From positions 62,001 to 126,000 of the forward strand of contig NZ_VXKQ01000001.1 in NCBI RefSeq assembly GCF_008711465.1: 64,000 nucleotides of DNA. The letters are read 5' to 3'. This DNA is from Francisella sp. SYW-9. GTDB lineage: Bacteria > Pseudomonadota > Gammaproteobacteria > Francisellales > Francisellaceae. The translations under genes and the position numbers were made by a program. Below, piece by piece: positions 17,560 to 25,680 of the stretch (positions within the stretch are counted from its first letter, which is position 1; each line of letters opens with the position of its first letter). The notes under the pieces were generated by a model that saw nothing but the letters and a program-made list of their open reading frames with translations, was not told the origin of the DNA and did not search any database.

Positions 17560-18282
17560 ATGAATGAAAACAAAAAAATTCAAGTTATAAGTAGGGCTAT
17601 TAAAGTTTTACAAAGTATAAGTAATACACCAGGGGGTATGAGTCTAGGAGAAATTGCAAAAGAAGTTGATTTACCAAGATCGACAGTACAAAGAATAGTT
17701 GCTGCGCTTGAGATCGAAGGTTTTACGAGAAGTGAAGGTGCGGGGCAAATTTTGCTTGGAGCTGGAATCTTTAAGTTAGCTTCCTCATCTTATGCAGATA
17801 TTGTTTCATTAACACAGAACTCATTACGCAAACTTAGTGAGAAAACTCGAGAAACAGTGGTTTTAACGCAATCAAATAATACTGATTTAATTGTGATGCA
17901 TAGGATTATAGCAAATAATGAACTACAAGTTATTCCCAGGATTGGTGTTCTTGATAAACCTATTTATGCAACAGCTCCAGGTAGGGCTCTTTTATCTTTA
18001 TACACGGATGATGAGGTTATTGAGCTTTTAGGTGAAGAAGTATTAGGCGATAAGGAACTACTTAATAAACTAGCGAAAATAAGAGTTAATGATGTTGAGT
18101 ATGATCACAGTAAAACTATGGAAGGTATCGTGAGTATAGCTACTGCATTGGATACTTTTTTAGGAAGTTTTGGTATATCTATTCTCGTACCTCAACATAG
18201 ATTTGATGATAATAAAAACTTTTATATCAAAGAATTATTAAAGGTAAAGGGCAAAATTCTATCAGATGTAGGTATAAAATAA
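17560..18282 (+). CDS. IclR-family transcriptional regulator
   Basis: A 240-residue IclR-type repressor/activator: N-terminal winged helix-turn-helix (about residues 8-65, GGMSLGEIAKEVDLPRSTVQ is the HTH) and a C-terminal effector-binding domain (about 75-240; APGRALLSL is the family's conserved loop). Divergently placed beside three tandem efflux operons, so the likely targets are those operons and itself, with an aromatic acid or related pump substrate as ligand. That regulatory link is inferred from position. Confidence 0.88.
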   Translation: MNENKKIQVISRAIKVLQSISNTPGGMSLGEIAKEVDLPRSTVQRIVAALEIEGFTRSEGAGQILLGAGIFKLASSSYADIVSLTQNSLRKLSEKTRETVVLTQSNNTDLIVMHRIIANNELQVIPRIGVLDKPIYATAPGRALLSLYTDDEVIELLGEEVLGDKELLNKLAKIRVNDVEYDHSKTMEGIVSIATALDTFLGSFGISILVPQHRFDDNKNFYIKELLKVKGKILSDVGIK

Positions 18283-18312
18283 GCAATCTAGTATATTGCT
18301 TATTCAATTTTT
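18279..18312 (+). terminator. Rho-independent terminator after iclR
   Basis: Perfect nine-base arms ATAAGCAAT and ATTGCTTAT around a seven-base loop, followed by TCAATTTTT. The upstream arm includes the iclR stop codon. Position and T-run fit an intrinsic terminator, though the stem is AT-rich. Confidence 0.65.
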
Positions 18313-18376
18313 AAAGATTATTTTTTAATACTAATAATTGCTAATGAAAACAAAAAAATATTGCTGTAACATACTT

Positions 18377-18395
18377 GATAATAGTTATCATTTTC
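18377..18395 (+). promoter_or_regulatory. Fur box upstream of the iron-uptake operon
   Basis: GATAATAGTTATCATTTTC matches the 19-base Fur consensus GATAATGATAATCATTATC at 15 positions by direct alignment. It lies 36 bases upstream of the first gene of an FTR1/P19-type iron operon, so Fe-Fur repression is the expected control. Confidence 0.72.
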
Positions 18396-18431
18396 ATATA
18401 ATTTCCGGATGTTTATTAGAATCTCATTTAT

Positions 18432-18875
18432 ATGAAAAAAATAGTTATTCCTTTATGTATAATTATAATACTTGCTATAATAGTTATTGTCCTTGGATCA
18501 CTAAATACTACGACTAAAAAGTCAGATTCCTCTACTGTTGGCAGTACATCTAAATCACTATATGACCGTCAAGTTGAAAAAATCTGTTCCATGCTAGAGC
18601 AGGCAGGGGTGCTTTATCAAAATAATAATAGTGCTAAAGCTGTGAAAGTTTCTGACAGTGCGTATTGGGATGTTTATGACAATATCATGGAAATTAAATA
18701 TAGATCATATACATCTCCAGCAGATATTTTTAGTATAGAAAATTCATTCCATGGTTACTCTGATATGCTCAAGCAGCCGGTCTCTAAGAATCAACTTGCA
18801 AAGATAAATAAAGCTCGTTTAGATATTTGCAAAGAGTTAAACAAAGAAGCAAAGATTCTTAATAAACAATCTTAA
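18432..18875 (+). CDS. Exported helical protein, probable detached periplasmic domain of an FTR1 permease
   Basis: A 147-residue protein with an N-terminal membrane helix (about residues 4-23) and a hydrophilic, helical remainder. Its pattern (ICSMLEQAGVLYQNNNSAKA, DSAYWDVYDNIM, SIENSFHGYSDML) resembles the periplasmic N-terminal helical domain that precedes the permease in some longer FTR1/FetM proteins. Here the following FTR1 permease lacks that domain, so this gene may supply it as a separate chain. I see no cupredoxin motif, so it is not an obvious FtrB. Nine bases before the permease gene. Family assignment is inference. Confidence 0.6.
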   Translation: MKKIVIPLCIIIILAIIVIVLGSLNTTTKKSDSSTVGSTSKSLYDRQVEKICSMLEQAGVLYQNNNSAKAVKVSDSAYWDVYDNIMEIKYRSYTSPADIFSIENSFHGYSDMLKQPVSKNQLAKINKARLDICKELNKEAKILNKQS

Positions 18876-18884
18876 GGAATTATT

Positions 18885-19667
18885 ATGAGTGATTTTTTAG
18901 CAGCATTATCATCTTCATTTTGGATTATACCTAGAGAAGGCTCTGAAGCCCTTATAATTATTACAATGATTTGTTCTGCTCTTAGAGAGGTTGATAGAAC
19001 AAAAGAGATATCATGCGTATACAAAAACTGTATAGCAGCTTTGGTTATAGGCATAGTTCTAGCGATTGTTTGTGTATTTTTTCATAATGCAGTATTAGGT
19101 AGAGCTCGTGAAATGAGTGAAGCTATTGCAAGCTTAATAGCATTAGCAATGCTTTTATATGTTAATTTTACTGCATTTCAAGGTTTGAAATCTTTAGCAA
19201 CTTTAAGCTTATTTAGTATAGGATTTCTTAGCTTTATTAGCGTTTTCCGTGAAATTATAGAAACTATTTTATTCTATTTTGCTCTTTTTTCTGGCTCTTC
19301 AATGCAACAGTTGGGAACTCTTGCAGGGTTAATTTTGGGAATAGTGTTGTTGTCTTTGATCATATATGTATATTTTGTAGCTACAGCACAGTGGAAAATA
19401 CTAAATCGTTTTATGTTTAATGTAACTCCATTTTTTATATTTCTACTAGCTTTAATGTGTATTGGTAATGCTATAAATGCTTTCCAAGAAGCAGGGGTGC
19501 TAGGTTTTCATAGTGTTGGATGGATGTTTAATAGTGATTATTTTCATATCCAATCAAGTCAGGAGTATTTGATTGCTATTGTTACATTCTTGATGTCTAC
19601 AGGGTTATTATTTTTAAAGCAATTTTATAGAGCTTTAGTTTTATTAAAGAAATATGTGAAGCAATAG
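18885..19667 (+). CDS. FTR1-family high-affinity iron permease (FtrC/FetM-like)
   Basis: A 260-residue inner-membrane permease of the Ftr1/EfeU type with about seven helices. Two RExxE iron-passage motifs are visible: REGSE at residues 17-21 and REIIE at 122-126. It starts directly at the first membrane helix without an extra periplasmic domain. With the polyferredoxin and the P19-like protein downstream it corresponds to FtrC of the Bordetella FtrABCD and FetM of E. coli FetMP systems for iron uptake. Confidence 0.9.
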   Translation: MSDFLAALSSSFWIIPREGSEALIIITMICSALREVDRTKEISCVYKNCIAALVIGIVLAIVCVFFHNAVLGRAREMSEAIASLIALAMLLYVNFTAFQGLKSLATLSLFSIGFLSFISVFREIIETILFYFALFSGSSMQQLGTLAGLILGIVLLSLIIYVYFVATAQWKILNRFMFNVTPFFIFLLALMCIGNAINAFQEAGVLGFHSVGWMFNSDYFHIQSSQEYLIAIVTFLMSTGLLFLKQFYRALVLLKKYVKQ

Positions 19668-19681
19668 CTTAAATAGATAGT

Positions 19682-21166
19682 ATGGAAGTTCGAATTAAAG
19701 AGTCAGATATTACAATATTAGATAGTTCTAGTAATAAAAGGATACTTATATTTGATAAGTTTTTTGAGAAATCTCATCGTTATTTCTTTTGTGTACAGCT
19801 TTTCATGTTACTTGCTTTTTTATTTTTGGTAATTGCGCCGGTATGTTCTAAGAATCCTAACTCTACAGATACTATATTTACGAATGTGATTTTGCTAAGT
19901 CAATTTCTCTTTTGGGGTGTTTGGTATGGAGCATGTTTAATATCTGTTATACCTTTTGGCAGATTATGGTGTGGAATGTTATGTCCTTTAGGAGCTTTTA
20001 CACAGTGGGCTGGTAGATTTGGACTTAAAAGAAAAATACCAAACTGGATGAAAAGTGAGTTTTGGCTTGTGCTTATGTTTACTGTTATTACAGTAATGGG
20101 GCAAACTTTGGATGTAAGAGATGATCCTTGGGGCATGATTAAGCTGTTTGGACTTGTGTTTTTATTAGCTATTATCATTGGACTGGTATATAGCCAGAAT
20201 AGTGGTAGACCATGGTGTCGCTATTTTTGTCCTATAGGGAAAATACTTGGTGTAATATCACGATTGAGTTTTGTTCAAATATCACCAAATAGAGGCGTTA
20301 AAGCCTTACCAAAAAATAAAGATTATTTTATACAAGGGCGTTTATGTCCAACAGATTATAATTTACCTTATAAAATTTCAACAAATAACTGTATTACATG
20401 TGGAAAATGTGTCACAACTCAAAAAAAAGCGGGATTAGGAAATTACATTAGATCTCCAGGTATTGAGCTAACAAATGTTTTAGATCGAGATCCAAATTGG
20501 AGTGAAGTTGCATTTATTTTGTTAGCTCCAGGTTTAGCTGCTGGAGGATTTTTGTGGTTAATTTTACATCAATATCAATTGTTTAGAGATGATGTCGCAA
20601 CGTATCTAATAAATCATAATATAATGTGGCCTTTTAATACAGCACCTTGGCTATTATCTTCTCAAACATGGAATCAAAATTTTAACTGGTTAGATATATT
20701 TACTATTAGTATATATATGTTGCTTTATGGTTTTATTACAGCATTAATATCTAGTGTATTAATAGCTATAGCTTCACTTATAGCTAAATCATCTTCTGAA
20801 AGAAGCTTCAAGAAAGTTTTCTATCTATTTACTTATCAATTTACACCTTTAGCAATGTTAACCATTGTTATTGGTTTGTGTGGTAAGTTTTTTGAAGTTA
20901 TGCAAGCTGATTTTGGTATGTTGCAATCAACATCAGACTTAATCAAGTTAACTTTATTTATGCTAAGCATTATATGGAGTATTTTACTTTTGTATAAAGC
21001 TATGAAAAAAGTACTAAATCTGAACTTGATTAAAATTATTTTTATTGCTGGATTACTGATTATAAATCTAGCGCTCATATCATTTATTTGGTGGCCAGCA
21101 ATATTTAATAAAGCATATATCTCAGATGTAGAAAAAATAAGGCAACATATCGTTGTTCCAGAATAA
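19682..21166 (+). CDS. Membrane polyferredoxin (FtrD/NapH-like)
   Basis: A 494-residue inner-membrane protein with an N-terminal helix at about 35-60, paired cysteine motifs CGMLCPLGA and CRYFCPIGK in cytoplasmic loops between helices, an additional ferredoxin-like CITCGKC segment, then several C-terminal helices. The layout matches NapH/CcoG-type electron-transfer proteins and FtrD, proposed to handle electrons during ferrous/ferric iron passage. The CITCGKC cluster lacks the full four-plus-four cysteine pattern. Fourteen bases after the permease. Confidence 0.82.
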   Translation: MEVRIKESDITILDSSSNKRILIFDKFFEKSHRYFFCVQLFMLLAFLFLVIAPVCSKNPNSTDTIFTNVILLSQFLFWGVWYGACLISVIPFGRLWCGMLCPLGAFTQWAGRFGLKRKIPNWMKSEFWLVLMFTVITVMGQTLDVRDDPWGMIKLFGLVFLLAIIIGLVYSQNSGRPWCRYFCPIGKILGVISRLSFVQISPNRGVKALPKNKDYFIQGRLCPTDYNLPYKISTNNCITCGKCVTTQKKAGLGNYIRSPGIELTNVLDRDPNWSEVAFILLAPGLAAGGFLWLILHQYQLFRDDVATYLINHNIMWPFNTAPWLLSSQTWNQNFNWLDIFTISIYMLLYGFITALISSVLIAIASLIAKSSSERSFKKVFYLFTYQFTPLAMLTIVIGLCGKFFEVMQADFGMLQSTSDLIKLTLFMLSIIWSILLLYKAMKKVLNLNLIKIIFIAGLLIINLALISFIWWPAIFNKAYISDVEKIRQHIVVPE

Positions 21167-21185
21167 ATAAAATAAGGAGAATAAA

Positions 21186-21716
21186 ATGAATAAAAAATTG
21201 TTATTATCTGTAGCTGCTATTGCAGCATTAGGAGGAACTGCATATGCAGATCATCCAATTGCTCTACCAAAGATTTATCAAAATAAAGTTGAAACAGCTT
21301 TAATATGGGTTGAGCCTGTAACTATGGCTCCAACTCCAACAATGAAGAAAAATTTTAAACCAACAATTCATAATGAAATTGATCAGCATGCTATCAAGGG
21401 TGATAAGATGGGCTTTGGAGCTGGTGGATGGATTCCTGATTGTGAAGTAGCATGTACAATTAGTAAAGAACATTCTGATTGGAGAATAGTTTTCTCTATG
21501 ATGAGTATGGTTGCTAATGATGGCCCTCATTATGGTAGGAATGTGCAGTTAGATGGTCCAGGTAAATATGATGAAACTTGTGAGATTGATCCACCAGATT
21601 GGAGAGGATTCTATCGTCATACTGACAAACAAACAGGGACAGGACCATTCTTTAGACCATATACTATACATGGTTCTTTTGTATTTACAGGTACTGGTAA
21701 AGCTGGCGGATATTAA
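21186..21716 (+). CDS. Periplasmic P19/Tp34-family iron-binding protein (FtrA/FetP-like)
   Basis: A 176-residue exported protein with a clear signal peptide (MNKKLLLSVAAIAALGGTAYA, cleavage expected after AYA). The mature part shows the Iron_transport (P19) pattern: ALIWVEPVTMAP, GFGAGGWIPDC, and GPHYGRNV with Met and His residues of the kind that form the metal site. P19-type proteins bind metal in the periplasm and feed FTR1 permeases. Preceded by a strong AAGGAGAAT site; last gene of the Fur-boxed operon. Confidence 0.88.
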   Translation: MNKKLLLSVAAIAALGGTAYADHPIALPKIYQNKVETALIWVEPVTMAPTPTMKKNFKPTIHNEIDQHAIKGDKMGFGAGGWIPDCEVACTISKEHSDWRIVFSMMSMVANDGPHYGRNVQLDGPGKYDETCEIDPPDWRGFYRHTDKQTGTGPFFRPYTIHGSFVFTGTGKAGGY

Positions 21717-21918
21717 TAAGCTTTTCACAATTCATACTTACTTATCTTAATAACATCTTATCTTCTTTATACTATTTTCTGATAACTTTGGGTTAACACT
21801 ATAGTAAAAAACATTCACTTTAAGTTGTCGGTGTAATCATTTAATATAGAACTCACGAAATTTATATCTCTCAAAGTTTTAAAAGAGGTATTAAAAATAT
21901 AATATTTAGGAGTAAATT

Positions 21919-22683
21919 ATGGATTTATTTGATTTAAAAGGTAAAACTGCTTTAATTATGGGAGGAAGTTCTGGAATAGGCCGCATTATAGCAGAAGCTT
22001 TTTGTGAATATGGAGCTAATATCGCTATAGCTTCGAATGATCCTGTTGCTTTAGAACAAACTCAAAAAGATTTTAAAGCTAAATTTGGAATTGATATATT
22101 AGCAGTGTATTTTGATGCATCATCCTGTGAAAGTATTAATAGTTTGAAATCAAAAATAGAAAAGTATTTTAAAGGATCTTTAAATATTTTTGTTCATTCT
22201 GTTGGAGTTGTAAAACGTACTTATATGGATGATTTATCTCTTAGTGCATTGAGTGAAATTATGAACATAGATACAAATTCAGCATTTATAGCCACAAAAC
22301 TTTTTCATCCATTACTTAAAAAATCAGATTTTGGTCGAATAATATTTATTTCAAGCTATTTTGCATCTCATTTTTCAGAAGGAAGAGCTGCGTACTCTAT
22401 GAGTAAAGCAGCTATGAATGCCCTTATGAAAACTATAGCAATAGAAGTAAGTGGTGAAAATATTACAGCCAATAGTATATCTCCGGGAGGTTTTTTAACA
22501 GATATAAATAAAGATATCTTAACTAATCCTGAAATATTATCAAAAATCGAAAGCTCAATACCTATGAAACGAATAGGTAAATTAGAAGAAATTAAGACTA
22601 CAGCTTTGTATCTAGCGTCACAGTATAGTAGTTATACAACAGGTCAAGATATTTTATTAGATGGGGGGATGGGATTAAGCTAG
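21919..22683 (+). CDS. Short-chain dehydrogenase/reductase
   Basis: A 254-residue SDR with a Rossmann motif GGSSGIGR at about 15-22 and the catalytic Tyr159/Lys163 in AYSMSK, preceded by the serine region FISSYF. The end TTGQDILLDGGMG is the standard SDR C-terminus. Substrate unknown. It opens the accessory catabolic region and has a strong AGGAG site before ATG 21919. It is separated from the next gene by 344 bases, so it may be its own unit. Confidence 0.85.
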   Translation: MDLFDLKGKTALIMGGSSGIGRIIAEAFCEYGANIAIASNDPVALEQTQKDFKAKFGIDILAVYFDASSCESINSLKSKIEKYFKGSLNIFVHSVGVVKRTYMDDLSLSALSEIMNIDTNSAFIATKLFHPLLKKSDFGRIIFISSYFASHFSEGRAAYSMSKAAMNALMKTIAIEVSGENITANSISPGGFLTDINKDILTNPEILSKIESSIPMKRIGKLEEIKTTALYLASQYSSYTTGQDILLDGGMGLS

Positions 22684-22693
22684 TTCTCTTTTA

Positions 22694-22709
22694 AAAATCA
22701 TATGATTTT
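22694..22709. repeat. Perfect 16-base palindrome after the SDR gene
   Basis: AAAATCATATGATTTT begins 11 bases after the SDR stop and equals its own reverse complement. It may act as a weak hairpin at the transcript end or as a protein-binding site. No following T-run. Confidence 0.4.
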
Positions 22710-22760
22710 CAGTATTTATTTTACTTGATCAAATTTGAATTGTATTGATAACACTATATA

Positions 22761-22787
22761 TGTAAGTATAGCTTACATTTTATGTAA
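22761..22787. promoter_or_regulatory. Overlapping inverted repeats in the 344-base gap before the hydroxylase-like gene
   Basis: TGTAAG-TATAG-CTTACA is followed at once by TTACAT-TTT-ATGTAA, sharing the central TTACA block, so three copies of a TGTAA half-site occur in alternating orientation. This is typical of a dimer-binding operator. It lies about 240 bases upstream of the gene at 23028. The rest of the 22684-23027 gap is AT-rich without a gene. Confidence 0.45.
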
Positions 22788-23027
22788 ATTTATTTATTGC
22801 TAAAATATTTGAAACAAAAAAAATAAAAGCATACTCTTGAAGTTAGATGTTATTTGTTTTAATAAAAAATACAGAAAGTCTAAATTTGTATGAGATATTT
22901 TCTATACTGTTTAACTTTGTAGTTATTAAATGTTTTTTAAATTGCTGTAAGTTATAGTTACATTGCAATAAGAGGTAAATAACATTCAATTATAAAAAAT
23001 AAGATAAACCAATATAAGGAGATTATC

Positions 23028-23822
23028 ATGAGTGAATATGATGAATATCATAAAAATCCGGCGGATTATGCTTTTTTGAATGTTTTTACAAGCAATTGGG
23101 AAACTCTTAAAAAAGAATATAATGAGTTTATTGCTGATAATAATTTTAACTTTGAAAGGGCTCAGCTTTTCATGACTCCTAGAAGTAATACTTTAAAAGC
23201 TAAAAAAGGATCTATATACAGTGCCTTTACATTATATTGTCAAGGTTTACCTATGGATGAATTTATCAAAGAGTTTAAATTACAGTGGCCAGATATTAGT
23301 AATGATGAAATTGAAGAAACCTTAGAGTATTTAGAAAAAAACCATTTCCATAAAACTCGTAAAATTATCAAACAAGCAGAAGAGGCTTCTGATGGATGTT
23401 TAAGAAATGTACTTTTTTCTGTGCTAAAACCAGGAACTGATATTAAGCTGCATGTTAATTGGAATCCTCATATGTACCGTGGTTATTTAGGTCTTCAAGT
23501 TCCAGAAGGTGATATTGCAATGAAAATTTGTGGAGAACATCTAAAGTGGCATAATGGTGAGATGCTTGTTCTTGATCATTCTCTACCTCATTGTCCACAC
23601 AATCGTACGGAAGAGCCAAGAATTGCGTTAGTAATAGATTTCTTAAAGCCTGATATGGATAGACAGGAAATGTTAGATCTTGAGAAAAAACTAATGAATG
23701 AGCGTATGCAAGATAACCCTTTAGGCTTAGGAATATTTACTACAGAAGATAAAGTTAGTGATGATGTCTTTATAAAATATGGGCTAGAGCATCAGTTAAC
23801 TTGGGATTCTGGAATGGTGTAA
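23028..23822 (+). CDS. Aspartyl/asparaginyl beta-hydroxylase-like protein
   Basis: A 264-residue protein whose C-terminal half (about 125-210) matches the Asp/Asn hydroxylase cupin fold: VLKPGTDIKLH, MYRGYLGLQVP, WHNGEMLVLDHSLPHCPHN and RIALVIDFLKPD. These are Fe(II)/2-oxoglutarate enzymes. The normally conserved metal His of the RxHLGL motif is a tyrosine (RGYLGL, Tyr153), while His142, His148, His188 and His191 are candidates for the site. The N-terminal 120 residues are helical and unfamiliar. A good AAGGAG site precedes the start. Substrate unknown. Confidence 0.7.
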   Translation: MSEYDEYHKNPADYAFLNVFTSNWETLKKEYNEFIADNNFNFERAQLFMTPRSNTLKAKKGSIYSAFTLYCQGLPMDEFIKEFKLQWPDISNDEIEETLEYLEKNHFHKTRKIIKQAEEASDGCLRNVLFSVLKPGTDIKLHVNWNPHMYRGYLGLQVPEGDIAMKICGEHLKWHNGEMLVLDHSLPHCPHNRTEEPRIALVIDFLKPDMDRQEMLDLEKKLMNERMQDNPLGLGIFTTEDKVSDDVFIKYGLEHQLTWDSGMV

Positions 23823-23899
23823 ATTTCTTCCTAAAACTTCTATATATAATTCTTCAACTTTATATTTATTATTTTAACAATAAAACATAAGGAGGACTT

Positions 23900-24700
23900 A
23901 TGTTAAGGATATCTATTGTCCAAAAAGCTCCGATGCTTAATGATGAACAGCATAATTTTAACAACATACTTGAAAGTTATATTATTAATGCTGCAAATCA
24001 AGGAGCTCAAATGGTAGTTTTTCCAGAGTATAGTAATGTAACTATTAATGAGCAAGGGTTATCTTCTGTAAAAAATAGAGAAGATAGTATCAAAATATTT
24101 AGTATTCTTGCAAAAAAATACAATTTATGGATTTGTGCAGGTATTATTTATAGAAATATAAGTAAAAATAAGTTATCAAATTCTCTTTTTGCTTTTGATA
24201 ATAATGGGGATATTCAGGGAGAGTACATTAAAACTCACTTGATAGAGACTACAGATGAACCGGATTGTTTTGTTAAAGGAGATACTCCTGTTATATTAGA
24301 TACACCATGGGGTAAAGTAGGTTTAGCAATATGTTATGATATACAGTTTCCGCAATTATTTAGAAACTATGCTAAAGCGGGTGTAGATGCGATTATAGTT
24401 CCTTCAACTATACGTAAGTTTAGATCTCAGATGTGGAATTTGTTAGTCAAAGCAAGAGCATATGAAAACCATATATTTATGGTTGCTTGTAACTATATGG
24501 GAGAAAATTTAAATCAAGGCTGCTTACTATCTAAACGATTTTCTGAACTTGGTGGGATGTCATGCATAATAAACCCTGAAGGTAGAGAGGTAATATTAGC
24601 GGGTGATACAGAAACTATAATTACTGCTAATATCGATTTAAAAGTATCTGAAAGAATAAAGAAATCATATCCATCTTTAACTTCTGATAATTATTCATAA
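23900..24700 (+). CDS. Carbon-nitrogen hydrolase (nitrilase superfamily)
   Basis: A 266-residue amidase of the nitrilase superfamily with the Glu-Lys-Cys triad in order: Glu43 in VVFPEYSN, Lys111 in YIKTHL and Cys145 in LAICYDIQFP. Length and motifs fit small-molecule amidases (omega-amidase, carbamoylputrescine or similar) rather than aromatic nitrilases. GGAGG precedes ATG 23900. It lies 77 bases after the hydroxylase-like gene and may share its transcript. Confidence 0.85.
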   Translation: MLRISIVQKAPMLNDEQHNFNNILESYIINAANQGAQMVVFPEYSNVTINEQGLSSVKNREDSIKIFSILAKKYNLWICAGIIYRNISKNKLSNSLFAFDNNGDIQGEYIKTHLIETTDEPDCFVKGDTPVILDTPWGKVGLAICYDIQFPQLFRNYAKAGVDAIIVPSTIRKFRSQMWNLLVKARAYENHIFMVACNYMGENLNQGCLLSKRFSELGGMSCIINPEGREVILAGDTETIITANIDLKVSERIKKSYPSLTSDNYS

Positions 24701-24970
24701 TTGGTAATTAATTTAGTATTATGTCGATTATGATCAATTTTGATTTGTAATGTATTAAAGATATTTAATGTAGATCTTTCTGTTAGATCAAAATCATTAT
24801 TATACTTATCTATCATCTGATTAGGCTGTTATTATAGTTTATTTAAAATATTTAGCTTTATGCTTTTGTTTAGCTGATCTGATCATAAAACAGTCTTTTT
24901 ATTTAAAGTGATTGAAAATTAATTTTAATAAAAGTACTAGAAAGTAAAAGATGGATGGTAATGTGAAAAA

Positions 24971-25258
24971 TTAAGTGCAGGCTTTAAATTTCTCAGTTTT
25001 AATTTCTACATCTAAGTCTTTAATCTCCGCTAAGAAGTTTTGAACATGTTTTGATTCTAAATGAATTTTATGACTGCTTTCATCTGTAAAAGCCATAACT
25101 TCAAATACAGTTCCATCATCATTACATCCTAGTTCATAATGAGTACATCCTAACTCAGCATTTATTGGATCTATAAGTTTTTTTGCAAGTTCATATAACT
25201 CTTTATTATGGCCATTTTTAGAATCTAATTTAACAATAACAATTATTTTTTCTGACAT
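24971..25258 (-). CDS. Antibiotic-biosynthesis-monooxygenase-domain protein
   Basis: A 95-residue single ABM-domain protein (dimeric alpha-beta barrel), related to the quinol monooxygenase YgiN: KIIVIVKLDSKNGH at the start, GCTHYELGCNDDGTVF in the centre and SSHKIHLESKHVQNFL near the end. Such proteins oxidise quinols or act as small-molecule cofactors. It is the only minus-strand gene within the accessory region, with a near-perfect inverted repeat 73 bases upstream. Preceding gap 24701-24970 holds no gene. Confidence 0.8.
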   Translation of the reverse strand: MSEKIIVIVKLDSKNGHNKELYELAKKLIDPINAELGCTHYELGCNDDGTVFEVMAFTDESSHKIHLESKHVQNFLAEIKDLDVEIKTEKFKACT

Positions 25259-25330
25259 AAGATTTCCATTGTTTGCAATATTTGACTTTATATTTATATG
25301 ATTGCTAGTCTATCACAATTTTTTTTTGAA

Positions 25331-25358
25331 TAGTTATCTAATAATAATTAGGTAACTA
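25331..25358. promoter_or_regulatory. Long inverted repeat between the ABM gene and the flavin reductase
   Basis: Twelve-base arms TAGTTATCTAAT and ATTAGGTAACTA around AATA, pairing at 11 of 12 positions. It is in the 422-base divergent gap, 73 bases upstream of the ABM start, and is a good operator candidate. The rest of the gap is extremely AT-rich with a short tandem repeat. Confidence 0.5.
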
Positions 25359-25454
25359 ATAAAATAAATTTAATTTTTTTTAAAAAAATATAAGAAATGA
25401 AAAAATAGTTGAGTGCCTAATTTATTAAATATATTGCATAACTATGCTTTTTTG

Positions 25455-25499
25455 AAAAATATTTCTTTATAAAAAAATATTTCTTTATAAAAAAATATT
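25455..25499. repeat. Tandem repeat, 18-base unit, about 2.5 copies
   Basis: AAAAATATTTCTTTATAA recurs with an 18-base period (25455, 25473 and a partial copy at 25491). It lies in the promoter-side DNA of the flavin reductase/Rieske genes. Such units can vary in copy number by slippage; effect on expression is unknown. Confidence 0.6.
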
Positions 25500-25680
25500 G
25501 TAGCTCATCGATTGTTCTCGTGTAACTTATGAAAATGAAATTGAAAAAAAAGTCAAATTCATAATAAAAATAACATATGAAGATTAATAAATTTTTAACC
25601 TGTTTGCTGTAAAAAATGTAAAAAATTGAAATTTTGTTTTCTAGACTGAGATTAAAAGGGAACAAAAGATAAACTAATTC

